Assembly (NCBI GenBank): GCA_947685225.1 | Contig: CANTUV010000009.1 | Span: 124,001-188,000 of the forward strand | Length of the DNA stretch: 64,000 bases | Origin: Garcia nutans | Taxonomy: Eukaryota; Streptophyta; Magnoliopsida; Malpighiales; Euphorbiaceae | Reading direction: 5' to 3' | Part shown: piece by piece, positions 1-11,254 of the stretch | Layout of the letters: each line of letters opens with the position of its first letter | Position numbering within the stretch: the stretch's first letter is position 1 | The notes under the pieces: generated by a model | Told to the model about the DNA's origin: nothing | Seen by the model: only the letters and a program-made list of their open reading frames with translations | Databases searched by the model: none | Position numbers and translations under genes: made by a program

Positions 1-58
1 TATGTTCTCCTTCTGTTCACTTTTACTAAGTTATATATTGGATGAACTCTTGTGCTAT

Positions 59-3000
59 TTATGGAGTCATACCAATCACATTTAAATAATATGACCCTTT
101 AATTGGTAAAGCCGGATATTCAACCTCTATAATATCTATTAATCGACCATAAAAATCAAATGAATTTTCACTATAAGTTGACCCATTTATACAAACATCA
201 CTATTTGTAGTTGCTTTCAAAGTATAATTAGATTCAGTGTGAAATTTATAACCATTAACAAAATACACATTATAACATTTAACAGTTGGTAATAAACCCT
301 GGGCTAAATCCTTCTAACATTTATCAAAAATCATATTTTCATATTCAGTTACCTAAATCAATAAGAAAAAAATATATATGAGTTCAAATGATGACAAATT
401 GAACAAATGACAGTTTTAAAAAAATGCTTCACAGAGACAAATTAATGCTTACATATTTTCAAAACCATAAAGAAAAAATTACTCTCGACCTCAACATCAA
501 CTTGTGAAATGGCTATATTTTCATCCAAATCTCGTAAGTGTTCAACGAATAAGCTGAAATAGATTACAGAATCAAATTTATCAATAATATTTTGAAGATT
601 TATTATTAGACATAAAATTAAATTTTCAAATTACTTTAGATTAATCAACTTACTTGATATAAGATGTAACTTCTTTATAATTTAATAATATATAAGTATG
701 AGTTATACAATAGTCTTTTTTATTCCAATCTTTGGTTAGTTGGTTTGTCATATGGTTGACCCGAACGTTTGAAAATAGATAGAAGACATTTAAATTGGTG
801 TTCTATACCTCCATCATCATTCCGAGAGACTTCACGCAATTAAGTTGATGTTTCTTCCGCTATAAAGGCATTACAAATTGATGTTTTTACTTTTGCCTTA
901 TTTTTAATATTTTTTTCAGGTGTCGCAAGTATCTTTCAAAAGGGTTCATCCAACGATATTGTACCGGTCCTGCAATTTTAGCTTTATATGGTAAATAAAC
1001 TAGTAAATATTCCATTTAATCAAAAAAATTTGGTGGAAATATTTGCTCCAATATATAAAGAATTATTAGAATTTCTTCTTGTAAATGCTCAATTTGGAAA
1101 ACTTATAGAGATGTTGCAGTAAGTTCTTTAAAAATAAGCGTAATTCTATCAAAGCTTTTCAAACTTTTTTTGGCAATAATTCCCTAAATGCAATGAATAA
1201 TAGTCTTTGCATAAATACATGACAATCATGACTCTTCATCCCAAATAATTTATATTTTCTCATATCAATACACCTTGATAAATTCGAGATATAACCATCC
1301 AAAAACTTTAAATTTTTTACCCAGTGGTATATTAATTATTTTTTATTATGATCCAATGTGTAATTACCTTTAGGATATCTCTCAGTCATTTCATCTTATT
1401 CTAATTTTTGCCTTCTATAAAAAATCATCAAGTCTTCTCTTGACTTAGTATTATCTTTTGTTTTATTCGAAACATCCATTACCGTATTAAAGACATTCTT
1501 AAAAGTATTTTTTTCAATGTACATTGCATCTAGGTTATGTCTTATAAGGTTTGAATTCCAATAAGGCAAATCCCAAAAGATGTTTTTTTTCCATCCAAAA
1601 TTTCGACATACACTGATATTGAAATTTTCATTATAATTAGTTTCCTTTTGAAGCCCCAGTTTCTCAATTTGGATCAATAAATCTTCCATGTTCAATATAG
1701 GAGGAACATCTCTGCTTACGGTAATGTTCTTTCTAAAATATTTTCAATTCCTTCTAAATGGATGATCTACCAAAAAAAACTTTCTGTGATTGTCAAATCA
1801 ACTTATTTTACCCCCATTCGAAAGAGTAAATGCTTCAGAATCAGTCATGTAGTAAGGGTATGCTAATTTACTGCAGTGCTCCATCCGAATAACATCGCAT
1901 ATGTGAAAATTTACTTATAGTCTACATAAGTGCTACTCTTAAATAAAAATTTTATTTTTCAAAACAATCATAAGTCATGATACCCTTATTTCATAACTGT
2001 TTCAACTCTACTATCAATGGTTGAAGAAATACATCAATTTGATATTTTGGATTATTTGGACTAGGTACAAGTATAGACAGAAATAAATATTACTCTTTCA
2101 TACACATCCACGGTGGTAAATTATAAAGAGTAAGTATTACCGGCCAACAAGGATATTGTTGTCCTGATGAGCCAAAAGATTGAAAACCATTAGTACACAG
2201 ATCCAACCTAAAATTATGACATTTATCTGTAAAATCAGGATGTGATCGGTTGAAATGCTTCCATGCTTCAGAATCCGAGGGATGGCACATGACTCCATCT
2301 TCTTACTCATGCTCATAATGTCATCTCATGTGTTATGTTGTAGCATTTGAAGCATATAATCTTTGAAGTCTAGATTTGAAAGGAAAATAATACATTCTTT
2401 TAAAAAGTACAAACTTATGTCTGCCTGTAACCCGACTTTATTTGAATCTCGATTGATCACAAAATCTACATATTATGTCTTCTGCATAATCACCTTAATA
2501 TAACATACACTTATTTTTACAGCAGTCAATAGTTTCTACTGGCAAGTCAATAGCCTAAATAATTTTTTTTGTTTGGTAGAAACTATCAAACATTTCATTA
2601 TCCTCAGGTATTATCTTATTAATAAATTGGAGCCATTGATCGAAAATTTTTTTGGACGTATACTGTTCAGACTTCATATTCAAACAATGAGTCATGACAG
2701 ATAGTTTAGTATATTTTTGACACCCATGTGACACCTCTGTATCCAGTGAATTCAATAAATTATAGAACCGTTGAGCCTCAATGTTAGGAGCCTCATCAAC
2801 TTGTTCTTGATGAATTTCACTAGTTCCAAGTATGCCAATATTTGGCATACCTCACTCAAATATATTAGGCCCAATTACATCATATACTATCTGTTGGCAT
2901 GAATTTTCAAAGACAGATTCAAAGATACCATATGGTTGTGAAATAGATTGGTCGACTATATTCTCTTCACCATACATATTCCAAATGAAATAATTTGGTA

Positions 3001-3218
3001 CAAAACCTCATTTTTACTAAATGGTATTTCACTTTATCTACTTCTCGAAATCTATGATGTTGATATTTTATGCAAGGATAACGAATCTTATTGTCTTGGA
3101 TATAATCCCTTTGACTAGATGCAAAAGCAACAAACTCTTCTAACCCATTAACAAATATCATACAAAGAGTTTGATTCGGATTGAGTAGTTCATACATCCA
3201 AGCACGTATTGTATTCAA
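59..3218 (-). pseudogene. tnp2-family CACTA transposase, broken
   Basis: Read right to left. At 3218-2967 is the transposase-associated N-terminal domain (RAWMYELLNPN, then FVNGLEEFVAFA and a degenerate Cys cluster, YPCIKYQ where families have two or more Cys). At 2848-2555 is a linker (YNLLNSLDTE, LSVMTHCLNMKS). At 2290-2090 is the tnp2 core (HPSDSEAWKHFNRSHPDF, then CTNGFQSFG and PCWPVILTLYNLPPWMCMK). At 1695-1396 it continues (LPYWNSNLIRHNLDAMYIEK). Around 1290-930 a DUF4218-like region can be read (FGMKSHDCHVFMQ; AGPVQYRWM). At 268-59 is DUF4216 (YFVNGYKFHTES, VCINGSTYS). The pieces lie in different frames separated by stops, so this is a decayed copy. The identification rests on these family motifs, which are strongly diagnostic for CACTA TNP2 proteins. 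Confidence 0.88.
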
Positions 3219-3768
3219 TTTGCCTATAAATACAAATAAGATAATGGAATTAAATCATGAGAATTAAATCTCTTAATTTCTCCTTCACAAAAGGTAAGGC
3301 TCTAACCCATTCAGAAACACAATATATATCTTATTTAACATAATACAAGACTTTTTATAAATTATGATAAAAATTCGACAGTATTTTTTCTAGGTTCTCT
3401 AAGTACACTTTGTCAAATATAATAAATTTTCAAAAATTTTAATTTTTAAATTTTTAAATATTTATTATATTTGGTATATACCCATAAAATAAATTAAGAG
3501 AAATACTATGAATTTTCTACAAAACTTGCATACTACTATGTCTCACGTTAATCTTAATCAGTAAATAGATATATATTGTTGTTTCTAAATTGTCCAAACG
3601 GAACAATTCAGTGAGTTATCATTTTTTTTTTATAAAAAAAAAGTAAGTCACCAAATGGATACTTAGATTTATTTTTAAATTTTTCAAATTCAAAATAAAT
3701 GCATTAACAATCGGTATTTAAGTAGCGCATCATTTTATATTCTATCCTTATATTTTTTTTTTATTTTT
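3219..3768. other. Non-coding AT-rich stretch of the CACTA 5' region
   Basis: Follows the first transposase exon. Only AT-rich sequence with short A and T runs is visible. I see no gene or clear motif. Confidence 0.5.
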
Positions 3769-4150
3769 CATATACCTAAATATATGTAATTGTCACATTT
3801 AAATATTATTTATTACATATTATAAAATTTTATAGGCTTAAATAGCATTGCTATTTAAATATTTATAATTACTATTTATTATATATTATAAAATTTCACA
3901 TATCTAAATATATATTCTTTAAATATTTATAATTACTATTTATTATATATTATAAAATTCCATAGGCCTAAATATATGCTCTTTAAATATTTATAAAAAT
4001 TATGTATTACATCTAATTAAATTTTATAGGCCTAAATAGCATTGTTCTATGGATATTTATAATTATTATTTATTACATATAATTAAATCTTATATTTCTA
4101 AATATATGCACTTTGAATATATTTTACTTATTATTTATTGAATATTATTT
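3769..4150. repeat. Tandem repeat, about six units of 62-66 bp
   Basis: Units start near 3769, 3831, 3897, 3961, 4025 and 4091. Each begins with a form of TATAGGCCTAAATA (CATATACCTAAATA, TATAGGCTTAAATA, CACATATCTAAATA, CATAGGCCTAAATA, TATAGGCCTAAATA, TATATTTCTAAATA). Each continues through TTTAAATATTTATAATTA and ends in a TATAAAATT or AATTAAAT block. The copies have diverged by substitutions and small indels. Lies inside the CACTA-associated non-coding region. Confidence 0.8.
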
Positions 4151-6366
4151 ATTTTTTATATTCCGCTAAATATTTACACATTGAATTTGTTATTAATTAT
4201 ATATTATATTTTATCGATAACAATCAGGATACTAATTTTTTTTTTTATTATGTACTTCATCTTAGTCAAAGTTCTTATAATTGCTAGTTATTTTTTTGTA
4301 CTATATAATTTACAATATTATTTTTGTAATTTATTAAAAGTGTACTAAAAATGAAAGGATCTTTTTTCTTATAAATTAAAAAAACACGAAATATAGTTTG
4401 TGCTATAATTAAAAGTAATTATCCAAAATTTAACCAAAATTTATTTATATATAGTAAAAAATTTATTAATTAATCCACTTATCAAATACTCTAATTACTT
4501 ATCTGCAATTTTAAAATTAATAATTTTTTAACTTTTTCAATATATATCAATTAAATTTATAATTAAAATATTCTTTTAATTATACTTCAAATGTCAAAAA
4601 ATTATAAATAAAAATTAAATTTGTTATTTTCTAGTGGATTTGCACATTTGAGATTTTTTTAATTCATAATAAAATAATATGAATTTTATTATATTATTTT
4701 TAATTATTAAATTTAAATTATCGAATTATTATTAAATATCGCTCTTATTTTCACTCAAATTATAAAAATACATAAAATTATTTAAATCTATAAAAATGAA
4801 TAAAAATACATATAAAAAATATATACATATATAATAACCCAAGTACAAATACAATGTAAAATATTAATAAAAATTTATAAAAATTTTTATTATTTTTAAT
4901 TATTAAGCATATATATAATCAATATTTAATTGTTTAACTAAAATCTATATAGCAATCACAAAAATAAAAAAAAATATTTTTAATTAATAATATAACCAAA
5001 CTTTTTAATTCATAAAACTGATTAGCTAAAAATCTATAAAATTATAAATTGTACCATAAATTGTACACATTTACACTAAACATAAAATTTAAAAAATATA
5101 AAATTTGTAATTTTTTAATGGAGTCCATAAAAATTGCTAAAAATCATAAAATAAATTAAAATAAATCTAAACCCTAAATTATTTCAATTTACTAAAATAT
5201 TTTTAAAATTATAACAAAAATTTTAAATTTCTCTACAATATTTTCTATTTTATATAAAAAAAAATTAATTATTTATATGTAATGAAATTCTAAAATTTTT
5301 AGTAATAAGTCAAATATTTTTTTTCAAAAGTACACAAAATACCTTAATAAAAATTTAACACAGTAAAATATTTCTAATAAAAAAATTCTAAAACTATAAC
5401 AAAAGTTTTAAATTTCTCTAAAACATATTTTATAGCCATTAAAAAAATTAAATTTTTTTATTTTTTTATTTTGAAATTTAGTAAATTAAATCTTATTTAC
5501 TAAAAAATTTTTTTAATAAATTTTAAAAAAATCCTAACAGCAATCTAACAATCCTAAAATATTTATATTTATAAAAAATTTCAAAAAATATAATAAAATA
5601 TTTTAAATATGTCTAAAAATTTATTTTGTGCCAAAAAAAACATAAAAATTAATTTTTTATTCTGAAATTTATAAAATTAAGTCATTTTACCTAATTTAAT
5701 TTTTAAAAATTATACAAAAATCTAAAACCCTAAAATATAAATATAAAATTAAAAACAATTTCTAAATATATCTTAAAATTTTTGAATTTTCATAAAATAT
5801 TATCTAATTTTTTATTTATTTATAAAATCAAATAAAAATTTTACTGTAATTTTTAATAATATAATAAAATACCCTACAAAAATATAAAAACCTAAATACA
5901 TTACAAAATGCCAACAAAATTTTGAAATTTATTATACAAATTGTTAGATTCCCTAAAATTATATTATGATTAAATATAATATGTTAATTTTTTTTAGATA
6001 TTTAGGCAAAAATATAAAATCTATCCTAAAACATATTCCAAAATACTTTAAAATTTCAATCAACAAACAAATAAAAATCAATAATATGCCTAAACTACAA
6101 CACTCTTAATAATTTCAACACACAATACAAAATTTATTATAAATAAAAAAATTAAAATCAATAACAATATTTAACAAAAATTATAAAATTTGAAATAAAT
6201 ATCTCTTTCTTTCTTTTTCTCCTTCTTCTCCTTCTTCTTCTTCTTCTTCTTCAAGCAAGAAACTGACAGTGATAGGAGAGAGAGCAGACAACACAAAAAT
6301 GAGAAGGCAGAGACGGGATAGAAATAATAGGGAGAAAAGGAAAGAATATAAGATTTATCTTATACC
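4151..6366. other. AT-rich non-coding DNA with a polypyrimidine tract
   Basis: About 2.2 kb of very A+T-rich sequence made of runs such as AAAATTT, with no coding potential. Near 6203-6255 there is a (CTT)n/(TTC)n polypyrimidine tract followed by a more balanced GAGAGAGAGCAGA segment. This could be a promoter or 5' leader of the minus-strand transposase, but no signal supports that directly. Confidence 0.5.
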
Positions 6367-6688
6367 TTTACCGATAGATATAAGTGTCTGTCGGTAAAAG
6401 ATTGCGTAACCGTTGATTATTTAATATTAATTTACCGACAAAAATTTTTTCTGTCGGTATTAGCAAGAGAACATGCGTTCTCTAGGTAAATGGCTATAAA
6501 ATGAATGCAAAAATTTTATCATTCTACTATTAATTTACTGAGAGAATAGATATTCTCTCGCTAATATCGACAAAAAAAAATTTTATCGTTAAATGAGTTG
6601 ACTAATTTATGACTTAAATTATAAATTTACTGATAAATATATTTTTCTGTAGATATTAGTGAAAGAATACGTATTTTCTCAGTAAATG
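6367..6688. repeat. Palindromic subterminal repeat array of the CACTA element
   Basis: Unit A is 6367-6400 (TTTACCGATAG ... CTGTCGGTAAAAG). Units B (6431-6490), C (6534-6594) and D (6626-6688) are about 60 bp. Each has two adjacent stem-loops, one based on CCGACA/TGTCGG and one on GAGAACA/TGCGTTCTC or its variants, and each is bounded by TTTAC and GTAAA. Unit C is the reverse complement of B and D, so orientations alternate. Such arrays next to the ends are the usual binding sites for CACTA TnpA-type proteins; that role is inferred here. Confidence 0.75.
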
Positions 6689-7586
6689 AATAGCTAGATG
6701 TATGCTAGATTATACTTCTAAAACCCAAAAAATTACACATTTATTTATTTTAAAAAAAACTAATCTAATTTGCAATTTTAAGAGCAACTACAATTGGTTC
6801 CACAATAATTGGACCTATTTTAGGAAAATAGTACTGGATGTATTACTATTATATAATTAATTATTTACTTTTACTATAGGAGCTTAGCTTTAAAATATTA
6901 GCGTTAAAGGGCAAACAAGAATTTTGTAGAAAGCAGAAAACAAAATTGGAAAAAATAAACCAATTGGGCCAAAATATTGCCAGAACTTTGTTTTTTTAGA
7001 GTATGTGTCAATGGACATCACAAGCTGGTACTGCCTATTACCAGAGTCAATGGGAAAATAAGGACAAACTCCATATCATGTGATAAGCCATACTTGGGGA
7101 GCAGCAGTTGCTCATCATAAAGCTTCTTAAATTATTTTTACACCTAAAATTTTTCTTAAATATTTTATATTAGCTTCTTTAAAATTAAGGGACCAAGTCC
7201 CCGATTGGCAGCAGTTGCTCACCATTAATGGCTAAATGCTACCAGCAAACAATGAACCAAACTTGAGCCTTAGTGCCAAAACTGATTAGTGTTTAATATT
7301 TGATAAAATTGGCCTTAAAGTTATCAGTTTTTGACTTCACTGACAAAACAATAACAGACAAGAAGAAAGAAAGAGTGTAGTACCACTTGACTAAAAGCTA
7401 AAAAAACCACTGCAGAGTCTAGTGGGCATGTTGAGAAGAGACAATTCACATAATAACCAAACTAATAGATTCCTCTGCTCTTCTCTGTTCTCTCTCTCTC
7501 TCTACTTTAAGTCTTCAAAATTCTCATTCAAACCACCTTGTCTTCCTTATCTTTAAGTTTTTGGATCATCTTTGCCAAAAACTATA
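6689..7586. other. Spacer and presumed promoter of the pectinesterase gene
   Basis: No gene is seen. Near 7084-7260 a short phrase recurs, AGCAGTTGCTCATCA and later GCAGTTGCTCACCATTA, as a diverged direct repeat. A CT-rich stretch with (TC)n at about 7486-7505 lies about 85 bp before the ATG at 7587 and fits a pyrimidine-rich plant 5' leader. No TATA box could be assigned with confidence. Confidence 0.4.
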
Positions 7587-9886
7587 ATGAGCATGAATTT
7601 ATTGTTTTCAGGGGCGGAACTACCATGGGGTCGTGTGGGGTTGCACGACCCCCCCTCACCGGCGGCCAGAAGAGGAGGTATTTATTCTGACCGTCGGTGG
7701 AGCTAAACTCAGCCTCCCATTGAAGGGGCTGAGTTGCAAACCTGTGCAGCGAGGGGTAGACGAAACCCTCGCTGTAAATATTTTTATTTTTTTTTATAAA
7801 TTAGTCTTTGGCGAAACGGCATCGTTTTGCCAGAGACTAATTTTTTTTTTATAAAATGACCCCTGGAGAAATGGCGTCGTTTCGCCAGGGGTTCAAAAAT
7901 AAAAAAATGGGCTGCATAAAACGCAGCCCCTCTTCTCCTCTTCCCCTCTCCTTCTTTCATCTACCCCTTCTCTTCTCAAGCCACCAACAGGCAGCCCCAC
8001 CACCAGCCGGCCCACCGACAGCTACCGCCGGCCACCGCTCGGTAAATTTTGACCCTCACTCAGTAAATTTCTGATTCCGCCACCGGTTGTTTTTGATGCT
8101 ATTATTGTTTGCAAATGCAGATTCATTGTTTCCTCCAAATGGGTCTGATTCTAATAAGTTAATGGCAACTCAAGAAGCTTACCTCAAATGGCTAAAAGCA
8201 CATGAAATAGGCTCCTTCAAGAATGCTCTCTTCCAGAAAACCAAGAACAGGCTCAGGCCTTGTTTATCCATAAAAGTTGGTAAAAAATCCAAGTCAGGAC
8301 ATTTTGTTTCTCTGCAAAAAGCTATCAATTCTATACCAATTGTCAATAATTGCAGGTTGGTTATCTCAATTAGTGCAGGGACTTACAGGTACACTTCATT
8401 TTTCTAGAGTATATGCTTCATTTTTCTAGAGTATATGTTGTAATTTTTTTTCAACACTAAAATGTTGTGTTAATTTCATTCTTATTATAGTTCATTTTTT
8501 AAGTATTGAAACTTTTAAACTATAAATTTGTTTAAAATCTTAACAATTCACATGTATAAATAAGCTTTACAGAACATCAGCTAAAATTAGTTACAGATTA
8601 ATATTATTAATGTTATGATAATTGGAAAATGCAGGGAGAAGGTGGATATTCCTGCAAGCATGGCTTACCTTACCCTTAAGGGTGCTGGCATAGACAAGAC
8701 CATTATTGAATGGGATGATACAGCAGACAAAATGGGGCAAGGAGGGTATCCTTTGGGCACCTACGGCTCTGCAACATTTGCCATTAATTCTCCTTACTTC
8801 ATCGCCAAGAACATCACCTTTAAGGTTAGTCAAATAATCCTAGGTCTTTTTGGATAAATGATGATTTCAGTTTCAAGTGTAAAATCATAAAAGCCAAGAA
8901 TGAGAACATTTCATATGACTTGTTATCCAAATGAAGGTAAATTAGTGAATGAATAACTGAAGATTAATGTTATTGTTGATAAATTAGTTGCATTATCTTC
9001 AGCTTCTGTATATGATTATTTCGTTAGCAGCTTTCTGTGCTCAGATTTTGCCTAAATAACTTAGAATGGCTAGTTTTGATACAATTTCTAGTGCTTCATT
9101 ACAGAACACGGCCCCATCGCCACCCTCAGGAGCTCTAGGAAAGCAAGCTGTCGCCCTCCGAATATCAGCAGACACTGCAGCGTTTATAAGTTGCAAGTTC
9201 ATCAGAGCACAAGACACCCTTTATGATCACATCGGCAGACATTACTTCAAGGAATGTTACATTGAAGGTTCTGTCGACTTCATATTCGGAAACGGACTCT
9301 CCCTTTATGAGAATTGCCATTTACATGCAACCACAAATAGCTTCGGAGCATTGACAGCACAGAAAAGGGACAGCTTGCTTCAAGAAACAGGCTTCTCCTT
9401 TGTAAACTGCAAGGTCACAGGGTCAGGTGCCCTTTACCTGGGCAGAGCATGGGGCAGTTTCGCTAGGGTTGTCTTTGCTTACACTTACATGGACAAGATC
9501 ATTACTCCTAAAGGATGGTATAACTGGGGAGATAAAAACAAGGAAATGTACGAAATCTTGACCCCTTTTCTCCTAAACTCACAGTAATCGGCTTGATTTA
9601 GATTAATTTAAACTTGGAATGCTAATCTGACAAAATTCACTAATCAACATAGAAACGATTTGCTAAAACTAGTCATTACTCCAGTTTTCAGTTCATTTCT
9701 GCCCAATGATGAGATCTCATGTGCTACAAACATCTCGCAGGACTGTTTTTCGGACAGTACAAGTGTTCAGGGCCAGGGGCTAATTTTGGAGGAAGAGTGA
9801 CATGGTCGAGAGAGCTCACTCAACAGGAGGCTAAGCCATTTATTTCAATCGCTTTCATCGATGGCGATGAATGGCTTGCCAACTAA
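7587..9886 (+). pseudogene. Pectin methylesterase, PME53-like, interrupted and frameshifted
   Basis: The enzyme would remove methyl groups from cell-wall homogalacturonan. Coding parts: 7587-7607 plus 8093-8388 (split by a transposon), 8635-8824, 9105-9547 and 9741-9886, with GT-AG introns. Removing the insert and one target-site copy gives the signal peptide MSMNLLFLMLLLFANADS. Pectinesterase motifs are intact: GKQAVALR, RAQDTLYDH (catalytic Asp), YIEGSVDFIFGN (Asp nucleophile), YLGRAWG (Arg) and YNWGDKNKEM. There is no pro/PMEI domain, so this is the short (type II) form of about 365 residues, closest in my memory to Arabidopsis PME53 (At5g19730). Exon 3 ends in AT before GTACGA. Exon 4 starts G-ACT-GTT-TTT-CGG, two bases out of frame with the conserved C-terminus (FFGQYKC ... 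FIDGDEWLAN, read from 9743). The junction frame hits TAA soon after. Two lesions make a pseudogene likely, though the two missing T's could be an assembly error. Confidence 0.8.
7609..8085. mobile_element. hAT-like MITE, 477 bp, inside the pectinesterase signal-peptide exon
   Basis: The left end is CAGGGGCGGAA. The right end reads, on the complement, CGGTGGCGGAA (9 of 11 match), in the style of hAT terminal inverted repeats. It is flanked by ATTGTTTT (7601-7608) and GTTGTTTT (8086-8093), an 8-bp target duplication with one mismatch, as hAT elements make. It is much richer in G+C than its surroundings. Inside are imperfect hairpins around 7803-7840 (TCTTTGGCGAAACGG ... TTTTGCCAGAGA) and 7858-7892 (CCCCTGGAGAAATGG ... 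TTTCGCCAGGGG). It has no transposase; the short open frames in it are chance. Confidence 0.82.
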
Positions 9887-11254
9887 TGATATCTTAAATG
9901 TTGAATAAATTTTAAAAAAAAAAAAATGAGCCTCCCCGACCTCAATAACAGTTACTAATTTGACCCATTTCTCACAGCTCGTATTAAGAAAAAAAATGCG
10001 TTCGAATTATTGCCGCAATGCATGGGCTAGAATTTCAAGTGAGAAAATGAAAGAATCCGAGAGAAAATAAGCAGTCCAATTCGATGTAACCAAAGTTGTG
10101 AAGTGCACAACCTTGTGCTCAGAATTACAGAACACGATATTAGTTTTATACAAATGAACCATACAGAACAATACATTTATTTACAATTCCAACAAGGCTA
10201 CCCCATCAGATGAATGTTGCAACTTGTGTCGTTTTCTGCTGAATTAACTGTACAATATCCACTCATTCCAAGCATGTAGCAGGATCCAACCTAGGGCAAC
10301 CAAACAAGATAAATAAGAACATAGCAATGCATATTAAAGGAAAACAACCAGCCGCTCTTGTGCAGGATGCAGATAAAGAATTTGAGCAATGAATTAAGGC
10401 CGTGTTTTAGTATAAATGAATTCCACAATTTTATTCATTTTGGGGTTTCAGGGTTTTATTACAGAATCCAACATAATTACATTTACAAATGAATTCCATA
10501 CATGAACCCTACAGAAAAGCAGGGGCAAAGCTAAAATAACAATGCTATCCAGCAATAAATAATAAAATATGATCAAGCACTGCTAATTTAAACACAACTT
10601 CTCAAAGGAGAATATTACACAATGGAACTAAAAACTTTGCCAATTGGCAATCTAGTTGGTCCTAAGCATGAAATTATTTTACAAACACAAGCCACTACTA
10701 TTTGGAACAAATCTCATAGAATAATCTACTTGAATTTAGTAGATGATTCCAGTGATTTTTAATTCAATTCATAAGTTCAATAATCAAATTTAGGACGTAT
10801 TCAACTGAATTTACTATTTAGAAAAAAAATTGAGAAGGAAATATTTAATTTCTCACAATTATTTCAGTTAATTACAAGACAATGGTGCTTGCATGGCCAT
10901 TAGCATAATTAATAGTATATCCCATCATTATAAAAATGAGCAGATTCAATCCTTTGACAAATTAAACCTCTTTCAATTAGGACTGGGACCCTACATAGTT
11001 CTGTTTTTCCTCTCCTATATAAATTTGAACTCCATAAGGTAAATGGATTTCAAACACAGAAATTAGGGCCAAATACAGTTCAATTTAATTAAATTCCTCA
11101 TTTGAACAATTTTTTAGGTCAATTGAATTGAATTCCTCATTTGGTCCCAAGCAAACTAAAGTTGTTCATTTTTTTCAAAAAAAAAAACACAAAGTGCTGT
11201 TAAGGGGAAAAGAAAAAGGACAGAGTTAGATATCTGTACCAAAGAAGAACATAA
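9887..11254. other. Intergenic region between converging genes
   Basis: Lies between the 3' ends of the pectinesterase (+) and UPF0183 (-) genes. It contains an A-run at about 9911 and several diverged phrases like TGAATTCCTCATTTG and AATGAATTCCAC (10425-11140), which may be remains of a small non-autonomous transposon. No gene is seen. Confidence 0.4.

Larger units (their letters stand above)
1..6690 (-). mobile_element. Degenerate CACTA (En/Spm) DNA transposon, 5' part
   Basis: Coding remains at 59-3218 on the minus strand run in the order normal for plant CACTA transposases: transposase-associated domain, tnp2 core, DUF4218-like stretch, DUF4216. To their right, in the element's 5' region, lies about 3 kb of non-coding AT-rich DNA ending in palindromic repeats built on TTTACCGACA/TGTCGGTA. 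That is the look of CACTA subterminal repeats. The left end lies outside the window. I found no convincing CACTA terminus (TAGTG on the plus strand) to the right of 6690, so the right boundary is only the end of the last repeat. Stops and frameshifts throughout mean it cannot be autonomous. Confidence 0.8.

Noticed and set aside
3769..4150. CRISPR-like array
   Set aside because: Units are tandem without unique spacers, diverged and AT-rich, in a plant genome beside a transposon.
7633..8074. Two open frames of about 70 codons
   Set aside because: They lie inside the hAT-like MITE, include hairpin sequence and match no family I know.
10420..11150. MITE with recurring TGAATTCC phrases
   Set aside because: No clear terminal inverted repeat pair or target duplication could be found, so it is left as a remark on the spacer.
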